A stretch of 64,000 bases of DNA from Aminipila terrae (lineage in GTDB: Bacteria; Bacillota; Clostridia; Peptostreptococcales; Anaerovoracaceae), in assembly GCF_010120715.1 (NCBI RefSeq), contig NZ_CP047591.1:1798001-1862000 (forward strand), given 5' to 3'. Position 1 is the first letter of the stretch; each line of letters begins with the position of its first letter. Both the position numbers and the translations under genes were made by a program. A model generated the notes under the pieces. The model was not told the DNA's origin. It made no database searches and saw nothing but the letters and a program-made list of their open reading frames with translations. Shown here piece after piece: positions 57,732 to 64,000 of this stretch.

Positions 57732-59637
57732 TCTTTGGTTTAGCTTTCATGAGAGGGATAATGGTAGCAACCACCAGAACCACTAGTAAGATTAAAGCCA
57801 TACCATTAGAGCTGGCAAATCCGGATGGAGGGGTTGCGCCAACCACGCCAGTTACTTGTAGGATGATGCCAATCAGTCCAATGATGGAGCCGCCAGCCAC
57901 CAGGCCGGAGGATAGGCTCACGCCGTTGGAGATTCTGTAATCCTTTTCTTCTTCGCTCTTAGATGCCTTTTCTACAAGTACGCGAAGCAGAGCCCCTACC
58001 AGAATGATGGAGGTGGTAGCGATTGGCAGATAGAATCCGATAGCAACCGTCATAACAGGCAGATCAAGCAGGAAGAAGACAACGCCGAGAAACATGCCAG
58101 CGATGATCATAACCCACGGAAGTTTGCCGGACATAATGCCAGAAGTCAATGTTGCCATTAAGTTGGCCTGAGGCAGTGCAAATGGTACGTTATCACCAGT
58201 CATGGACAGCTGGCTGGCAAGTAATAAGATGACACCAGTAACAACTACCACACCCACGATGCTGGCTATGGCGTAGTATTTCTGCATTTCATTCTTATCA
58301 CCGCCGATGACGAAGGTAACCTTCTGAGATTGACAATAGCCACCAGCCGTAGCAATGGCGGTGACGATAAAGGTGCCAAACAGCAGCAGGGTACGGTTAT
58401 CTACTTCACTGGTCCAACCCATGCCCACAAATAGCAGAGTAACAATCACGATGGAGGCGATGGTCATACCGGAGACAGGCAGATTGGAAGTACCAATTGT
58501 ACCAGTCAGACGCCCTGCAACGATGGTGAACAGCATAGACAGAATTAAGGACAAAATGGTGGTCAGAATAGCCATCATAATATTGCCGCCGGAGATCATG
58601 AAGCCGCCCACAAAACCGACTACCATACCACCCAGTAGAATGACGGTCTGCTGAGTACCGCCACCTTCTCCTGTGGCCTTAGCATTTTTAGTCTCCTTAA
58701 TAGAGGAGACAACAGTAGGAATCAGGCGAATGGCACCAATCAGGCCGCCAGAAAGCATGATACCTGCACCGATATATTTTACATAGCTGCCAGCAATATC
58801 GCTTACCTGCATGGAACCCATGGCCACAGACGGATTATTCCACACTGGGGCCGTGCTTCCACTTAAAGTGGCAAAATATCCAATCAGAGGCGTAATGACG
58901 AAGTTGGACAGGATAGAGCTGGAGAACATAGTCAGTGCCACTGGCAGACCAACGATAAAACCGATACCCAACAGCAGAGGATTCACCTCCAGCTGAAAAC
59001 GCCATTTATAGAAGGATTCATTTACATAGCTGATGACGTTGTTGGTCACGTTCAGGAAGGAGCTGGTCAAAACAGTGAGAATCCCTCCGATGACAAAACC
59101 AGTACCCATGAACTTGATAGAATCTTTGGCACCTTCAGATGCCACCAGGGTTTCCGAAATGGCCATGGATTCAGGATACATCAGATTGCCGTGTTCTTCC
59201 ACAATCAGGTAGTTATAAATTAAAGAAATAGATCCCAGGCCGAACAGGGCACCACCTGCTCCAATCACGAAGCCTTCCAGAGCGGAAACATGAGAGCCAA
59301 TCAGAAGGATGGCTGGCATAACGAAAATCATACCGCTGGCGATGGATTCACCACCGCTGGACATGCCCTGGATCAGGTTTTTGCCCAGAATGCCCTTTTT
59401 CTTAGCAAAGATGGCAATGAATACAGATCCTAAGATAGAGCCGGGGATACCGGCAGCTACAGTAAGGCCAGCCTTCATGCCAGAGTAAGCTGTGGAGGCC
59501 GCAAATAGTGCGGCTAATAAAATACCGATAATTAAGACGACAATATTTCCTCCAAGTTTGGAGCCGTTAGAGATATATGGCACGTAGTCTTTTCCAGATA
59601 CGCCGCCATAAGCTTCTTTGGATAGTTTTTTATTCAT
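57721..59637 (-). CDS. OPT family oligopeptide transporter
   Basis: 638 residues with about fifteen membrane helices. N-terminal ALFAASTAYSGMKAGLTVAAGIPGS and the GSISLIYNYLIVEEHGNLMYPESMAISETLVA region are typical of bacterial OPT proteins, which import peptides or metal chelates by proton symport. ATG 59637 follows AAAGGTGAG; an upstream TTG at 59658 is less likely. Base use is clearly more GC-rich than the flanking AT-rich island. Confidence 0.92.
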   Translation of the reverse strand: MNKKLSKEAYGGVSGKDYVPYISNGSKLGGNIVVLIIGILLAALFAASTAYSGMKAGLTVAAGIPGSILGSVFIAIFAKKKGILGKNLIQGMSSGGESIASGMIFVMPAILLIGSHVSALEGFVIGAGGALFGLGSISLIYNYLIVEEHGNLMYPESMAISETLVASEGAKDSIKFMGTGFVIGGILTVLTSSFLNVTNNVISYVNESFYKWRFQLEVNPLLLGIGFIVGLPVALTMFSSSILSNFVITPLIGYFATLSGSTAPVWNNPSVAMGSMQVSDIAGSYVKYIGAGIMLSGGLIGAIRLIPTVVSSIKETKNAKATGEGGGTQQTVILLGGMVVGFVGGFMISGGNIMMAILTTILSLILSMLFTIVAGRLTGTIGTSNLPVSGMTIASIVIVTLLFVGMGWTSEVDNRTLLLFGTFIVTAIATAGGYCQSQKVTFVIGGDKNEMQKYYAIASIVGVVVVTGVILLLASQLSMTGDNVPFALPQANLMATLTSGIMSGKLPWVMIIAGMFLGVVFFLLDLPVMTVAIGFYLPIATTSIILVGALLRVLVEKASKSEEEKDYRISNGVSLSSGLVAGGSIIGLIGIILQVTGVVGATPPSGFASSNGMALILLVVLVVATIIPLMKAKPKNVS

Positions 59638-59721
59638 AAAACACTCACCTTTCAACAATTTATTGGAAATAGATGTTTATTTTCAATTCTGTTAATACCC
59701 AAAAGGTTTATCTGACTGTAG

Positions 59722-61184
59722 TTAGCCCATATTTTTAAGTGCTTCTTTCAAAAATTTCCATGTTCGCTGGGTGGAAGGGATGCTCAGATGTTCCTCTGCT
59801 GTGTGAACCCCTATCATAGTAGGTCCAATTGAAATCATATCCATTTGCCCATGGAACATTTCATCAAATAATGCGCATTCCAGTCCGGCATGAATGGCAT
59901 TCATCAGAGGTTTTTCACCAAACATCTTTTCATATAAATCAGCAAATAATGCCCGTACGTTTGAGTCAGGGTCGTATCGCCACTCTGGATAGGATGACTC
60001 TTCAACCACCTTTCCATTTGTAAGATGTGCAATAGAAACAATAGTATTGAAGATATTCGCCTTGATACTGCCCAAAGAGCTCCGGATAGAGCTGATGATT
60101 TCCACCGTCTCTTCCCTGGTCTCAATGACGCCCAGATTCAAAGAACTTTCCACAAGCCCCTCGATATCCATGCTCATGGTTTGAACTCCATTTGGTATGA
60201 GGTACAGGAATTGGACCACCTGCTGGGCGCTACTGGATGTAAAGACCTGTTTAGGCTGGCTATCCATTGGGGATAGAACAATGCGGAGGTCCGGATCTGC
60301 TATTTTGAATTCATCTCGTAGTACTGCCTCCAGGTCATCTAATTGCTTGCGCAACAATTCCTCATCCTCCTTGAGGCATCCGATGACAGCTCTGGCATCC
60401 CGGGCAATAGCGTTGTGCGCAGAACCACCGTCTATAGAGCACAATGTAAAAGATAAATTAGCATTCATATAATCCAGCAAGCGGGCAAGCAATTTATTTG
60501 CATTGGCTCTGCCTTTGTGGATTTCCATTCCGGAATGTCCCCTTGAAGGCCTTCCACTGTCAAGGAGAAAAAGTTCATATTCGTATCCGGAGTCTCCCAG
60601 GAAACGGGGATGTTAATCCGGGCCATGCATCCTCCAGCACAGCTGACAGTTAAAATACCCTCTTCTTCTGAGTCAATGTTAATCAGTGTTCTACCTGAGA
60701 TGGATTTTGAGTCCAGTCCGTGAGCTCCATCCATTCCCGTCTCCTCACAGGTTGTAACTAATAGCTCTAATGGCGGGTGGGGAATGTCTTCGGCGGCCAA
60801 AAGAGCCAGCCCCATGGCAACGGCAATACCGTCATCTGCCCCCAGCGTAGTGCCCGTGGCATATATCATGTCATCATGCACCTGAAGATTAATCGGATCT
60901 CTTAAAAAATCGTGGAGCACACCGGGGCCCTTTTCACAGACCATATCCATATGACCTTGAATGACCACGCCGGGACTGTTTTCATAGCCTGGGCTGCCAG
61001 GTTTTTTAATCAGCACATTTAGTGCTGCATCCTGCATGACCTCCAGACCATGAGCCTTTGCAAAAGAGACCAAATAGTCACTAACGGCCTGCTCGTTGCC
61101 GGAACCTCTGGGAATTTTGCTGAGTTCTTCAAAATAGAAAAACACATCGGCAGGCTCTTGATTTTTCAATACTCTGTCTTCCAT
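59722..61184 (-). CDS. pepD: Cytosol nonspecific dipeptidase (PepD, M20C), frameshifted
   Basis: About 488 residues, dizinc aminoacyl-histidine dipeptidase. Metal and catalytic residues lie in VVIQGHMDMVCE, TLGADDGIAVAMG, TTCEETGMDGAHGLD and INIDSEEEG. One base is missing in the C4 run at 60539-60542 (plus strand); adding it gives VEGLQGGHSGMEIHKGRANANKLLARLL and joins both frames. With the OPT transporter downstream it forms a peptide uptake-and-cleavage unit. GC-rich like its neighbour. Confidence 0.9.
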
Positions 61185-61711
61185 AACAAACCTCCTTCTT
61201 AAAATTGGATAATATAGTCTACCATAAAAAAATAAGGCATCATGTCGAATAAAGGGAGTGATTAAATGTATTTTTTAGTTTGAGAAGAGTAGGAAAAACT
61301 ATTTCAAAGAGGCAAAATTAATGGAAATCTCAATCTCAGAATCTATCGCATATAAATATTATTATAATATAATTTTTTTATGCTCTTTCTGTTAAATCAA
61401 ATTATTAATTTATCGGAGCATTTATGAAATCAGGATGTGTCCCAGGCCGTTGATATAGGAATGGTCTGATTAAATTTTAGACTTTCTTAGCAAGAACTAA
61501 GACTATTACAAAACTTTTATATAATCAACAGATTAGAGAAGTAGAACGTTTTAAGAGGATTGGCATACACTGAGTTAGAATAAGATTCGGATGCTGTAGG
61601 AAACATCATGATAATTAAAACTGTCGGGGGATGGTTATATAACCTTTCAACAGTTTTAATTTATGAGCAGTACATGATAAAAAGATAAGAAATATTTAAT
61701 TAAGAATAATG
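61185..61711 (+). other. Degenerate intergenic region
   Basis: Over 500 bases without an intact gene. It holds a TGTCGAA site (61243-61249), a decayed copy of the island membrane protein (61373-61426), and another short protein-like stretch near 61485-61570 (RTKTITKLLYNQQIREVERFKRIGIH) that ends in a stop. A hairpin with 11-bp perfect arms (ATTAAAACTGT and ACAGTTTTAAT, about 61617-61662) comes last. Confidence 0.5.
61373..61426 (+). pseudogene. Fragment of a second island membrane-protein gene
   Basis: The frame reads FFMLFLLNQIINLSEHL then stops. This matches FCTLFLLNQIINMPDHSL of the membrane protein encoded at 56157. At the DNA level 26 of 28 bases agree over the GCT..TTATTAAT core. The rest of the gene is lost. 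Confidence 0.6.
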
Positions 61712-61740
61712 TTGAAATATAGAAATTAAAGTGATATTAT
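61712..61740 (+). promoter_or_regulatory. Predicted promoter of the cobalamin riboswitch transcript
   Basis: TTGAAA (61712-61717), a 17-bp spacer and TATTAT (61735-61740), about 100 bp ahead of the aptamer core. Confidence 0.6.
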
Positions 61741-61787
61741 AGTTGATGAAAATATAAATATTTCCATTTCATATATAATTATGAAAT

Positions 61788-61814
61788 TTCGACAATATTA
61801 AACAAATTTCGACA
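61788..61814 (+). promoter_or_regulatory. Direct repeat of Spo0A-box-like sites
   Basis: AAATTTCGACAA occurs twice (TTCGACA at 61788-61794 and 61808-61814), exactly 20 bp apart, between the promoter and the riboswitch. The core matches a reversed 0A-box. Confidence 0.35.
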
Positions 61815-61829
61815 AGGAGAGCTATTCAA

Positions 61830-62150
61830 TTAAATAAATATCTATGTCTGTCGGCGGGAGCCGGCAGCTAAGAGGGAAGCCGGTGAAAGTCCGGCGCGGA
61901 CCCGCCGCTGTAAACGAGGAGTTCCTGCCCATTCATATACAAGATGAAAAACCATCACTGAAAGCAAATAAAGCTTTTGGGAAGAGGGCAGAAATGTGGA
62001 TACGTAAGTCAGAAGGCCTGCATGGATTAAAATAGTAACTGGTTACGAGGTAAATGACCAGGGAATTGTATTTTTAATTTATTTTTTAAAATAAATAAAA
62101 GAGAAACAGTGAAAATGGACTGTGGCAGATTTGCTACAGCCTTTTTTGTT
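61830..62150 (+). ncRNA. Cobalamin riboswitch with terminator
   Basis: The core GGGAAGCCGGTGAAAGTCC (from 61873) followed by GCGGACCCGCCGCTGTAA is the conserved cobalamin aptamer, and GTAAGTCAGAAGGCCTGC (about 62003-62020) is its 3' B12-box partner. The expression platform ends in a terminator: CTGTGGCA (62120-62127) with TGCTACAG (62132-62139), then TTTTTT. Cobalamin binding should stop transcription of the downstream surface protein gene. Confidence 0.93.
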
Positions 62151-62246
62151 GGCAAAAACAAAAGGGGGAACATTTTGTAAAAGTGGCTGCAGCAGCTTGC
62201 AGTATAGGTGTTTGTGTATTATTTTAACAGGAGGAACAAAAGAAAA

Positions 62247-64000
62247 ATGACATTTAATCTAAGAAAATCATTGGCAGTACTTATGATTATAGCTATGGTT
62301 ATGAGTACAGGTCTGAGTGCCTATGGGATGGACTGGCCAACCTATCAGGGAAATGATATTCATAACGGAATTTTGACAGATGGAGCAGAAATTAGCGGAA
62401 GTCCAAGTGTCACTCGTGTAGATTTACCTAAAAACGGATCTGGTAGTATAGGGTCGACATGGGCAGAACGACAACCATTTGCAGGAGTAGATACGGTACC
62501 TGTCATGGAAACTAGAAATGGAAATACCTATGCATATGTGCTTTATGACGGGTATAAAGCTGCATATGGTAAAGGTGGCGGCAGACTAGCCAAAATTGAC
62601 TGCACGGCATCTACTCCACAGGTAGTATGGGATAAGCAAATTACACAGTGCTCAGGCATCCAACTATCCTCTCCTTACCTGGATACTGATAACCGATGCA
62701 TTTATGTGGGAGCATCAGGATATAATCAGAAAGCCTATAATGATGGGCTGGCATTGACTGGAGGAGCCATAACAGACGGCTGGACGGTATCTTCTGCAGG
62801 GACTGCCATGGAGGATGGAAAGGTAACCGTATCGGGTAATCAGACTGTTACTTTGACCCAGACAAATGTAAATCTGACTAAGGGTGACACTCATCGCTCT
62901 GCTACCTGTGTAAAAATTAACGGAAACAATGTGAATATGACTATCACTGCTAAGCTAAATGGAACTATAGTTGGAAGTGAGTCGTTAAACTCTTGCAATT
63001 TTATTGATGGACGTTTTTATTTTAACCTAATGTTTGGGCAACAATTTTCAACAGCCGAATCCGCTGTAAATACAGGGACAAATAATATTTTGGAATTTAC
63101 CTATGAAATTTCAGAAAATGACAGTAATACTGTGGAGATTGAATATTGCCAGTTGTATGAACAGAATAGTTCTATTACAAAAGTAGCAAATATTGATGAA
63201 GAACCTATTACAGAATGGTCCTTAAATATACCAGATAATGCAGTAATAGGCACTCCTATTGTGAAAAGTGGAGAGTATCTATACTTCGGCACATGGTCAG
63301 GGCATTATTTAGGAACTTATTATCAGTATGATCTTGATAATGAGGAGTTAAAAACTTTTAATCCAGGCAATGGCGGCTTTTATCGGGCAGGTGCTGTAGT
63401 AGAGGGTAATTATGTTTATTTTGGTGGAGACAAAGGATATCTTTATGCTCGTCCGGTAGGTAATGATTTTGACAATACTTCGGAAGGGAGCGTTATCAAT
63501 TTGTCAACTGTAGGAGGAGTGGAATCAGGGAATGTGCGCAGCACTATTTCTCTGGTAGACGGACATCTTTACTTTACCAGCCAGGGTGGTTATTTATGGA
63601 GCTTTACTCCTGAAGAAGGAATCCCGACTTTAGACTGGAAAGCTCAGCTGGCAGGAACCTCTACTTCTACTCCAACAGTAGTAGGAGATAATATTTATGT
63701 GGGTTACTACAGTGGATTTACTGCCGGAGGCGTCCAAAAGGTAGCCAAAACAGGAAACCATGAAGTTTCTTCCGTCGCAGAACCGGGACCTGTACTAAGC
63801 TCTATATTAGTATATACAAAGGGTGGAGTAGATTACCTCTATTTTACTACTAATTCTCGAACTGGAGCAGGCTATTGTTTCAATGGAAGCAATGGAGCAA
63901 AAGTATGGCAGACACCTGGAGAGACCTATGCATTGCAGGGTATGGCTTACAGCGGAGGTGTACTGACTTTTGGAAATGATAATGATAGTTTTTATGTAAT
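62247..64000 (+). CDS. Secreted PQQ-like beta-propeller protein, partial
   Basis: The frame is open from ATG 62247 (behind AGGAGG at 62229-62234) to the window end, 584 codons so far. A signal peptide (LRKSLAVLMIIAMVMSTGLSAYG) is followed by WPTYQGNDIHNGI, the usual opening of PQQ-like propellers. Blade repeats include GTPIVKSGEYLYFGTWSG, GAVVEGNYVYFGGDKGYLYA and STPTVVGDNIYVGYYSG. A beta-sandwich-like insert lies at about residues 185-320. The B12 riboswitch upstream implies a role in cobalamin or cobalt capture at the cell surface. The missing C-terminus may hold a DUF4430-type cobalamin-binding or cell-wall domain. Confidence 0.85.
   Translation, partial: MTFNLRKSLAVLMIIAMVMSTGLSAYGMDWPTYQGNDIHNGILTDGAEISGSPSVTRVDLPKNGSGSIGSTWAERQPFAGVDTVPVMETRNGNTYAYVLYDGYKAAYGKGGGRLAKIDCTASTPQVVWDKQITQCSGIQLSSPYLDTDNRCIYVGASGYNQKAYNDGLALTGGAITDGWTVSSAGTAMEDGKVTVSGNQTVTLTQTNVNLTKGDTHRSATCVKINGNNVNMTITAKLNGTIVGSESLNSCNFIDGRFYFNLMFGQQFSTAESAVNTGTNNILEFTYEISENDSNTVEIEYCQLYEQNSSITKVANIDEEPITEWSLNIPDNAVIGTPIVKSGEYLYFGTWSGHYLGTYYQYDLDNEELKTFNPGNGGFYRAGAVVEGNYVYFGGDKGYLYARPVGNDFDNTSEGSVINLSTVGGVESGNVRSTISLVDGHLYFTSQGGYLWSFTPEEGIPTLDWKAQLAGTSTSTPTVVGDNIYVGYYSGFTAGGVQKVAKTGNHEVSSVAEPGPVLSSILVYTKGGVDYLYFTTNSRTGAGYCFNGSNGAKVWQTPGETYALQGMAYSGGVLTFGNDNDSFYV

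Noticed and set aside
58355..58654. A 99-codon plus-strand frame opposite the OPT gene
   Set aside because: Antisense shadow of the hydrophobic OPT coding sequence, with no start signals.
61844..62035. A 63-codon frame beginning MSVGGSRQLRGKPVKV
   Set aside because: It lies wholly inside the cobalamin riboswitch; the sequence is explained by conserved RNA structure.

Overview
The window reads as the chromosome of a low-GC, Gram-positive anaerobe of the class Clostridia. The evidence is a SCIFF ranthipeptide gene with its radical SAM maturase, an oxygen-sensitive two-subunit iron-sulfur serine dehydratase, a single-chain clostridial-type PurL, a tryptophan T-box, TTGACA/TATAAT promoters, strong AGGAGG ribosome binding sites and many U-tailed hairpin terminators. 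I see no rRNA, tRNA, CRISPR array, prophage or intact transposase. The species cannot be fixed from sequence alone.

Layout. 0-9 kb: a hybrid sensor kinase on the minus strand, then yhbY, truA, dCMP deaminase, a TagO/WecA-type transferase, UDP-GlcNAc 2-epimerase and a MATE transporter. 8.6-15.6 kb: a complete F-type ATP synthase operon, atpI-B-E-F-H-A-G-D-C, with its own promoter and terminator. 15.6-19.6 kb: a substrate-binding/GGDEF receptor and citrate synthase. 19.6-21.9 kb: feoAB on the minus strand. 22-30 kb: a lytic transglycosylase, sdaAB-sdaAA, mtnA, a DMT transporter, scpA-scpB and a DUF4026-like protein. 30-32 kb, minus strand: a PyrK-like flavoprotein and a D-Ala-D-Ala carboxypeptidase. 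32-35 kb: a PocR-MCP soluble receptor and the SCIFF peptide with its maturase. 35-39.5 kb: a tryptophan T-box with a TrpB2-type enzyme, then lrgAB, a cytidylate-kinase-like protein and a GntR regulator. 39.9-51.3 kb: the purine operon purL-E-C-F-M-N-H-D. 51.3-57 kb: an AT-rich island with a BlaI/M56 pair, a small Trp-rich secreted peptide, and a divergent set of secreted protein, lipoprotein and membrane protein. 57-61.2 kb: ylxP, then a noticeably GC-richer block of an orphan PqqD-like protein, an OPT transporter and a PepD dipeptidase. 61.7 kb to the end: a cobalamin riboswitch ahead of a secreted beta-propeller protein that runs off the window.

A striking feature is that many housekeeping genes are broken by single-base losses. 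I count 18 breaks in 13 genes (sensor kinase, GGDEF receptor, gltA, feoB, sdaAA, scpB, PocR-MCP, scfB, trpB, purL, purD, the island lipoprotein and membrane protein, with pepD making a fourteenth gene). Each is repaired by adding one base, and eight lie in a run of exactly five G (or C) that should be six. This looks like homopolymer undercalling in the assembly rather than biology, so I annotate these as full-length genes.

The most interesting candidates are: a SCIFF peptide that has lost both the donor cysteine and the acceptor threonine of the known thioether; two MITE-like 380-410 bp elements; the BlaI/M56-controlled secreted-peptide island with a decayed second copy of one of its genes; a perfect 15-bp inverted repeat over the lrgAB promoter and leader; an FeoB without the P-loop lysine; an orphan PqqD protein translationally coupled to a peptide transporter; and the B12-riboswitch-controlled surface propeller.
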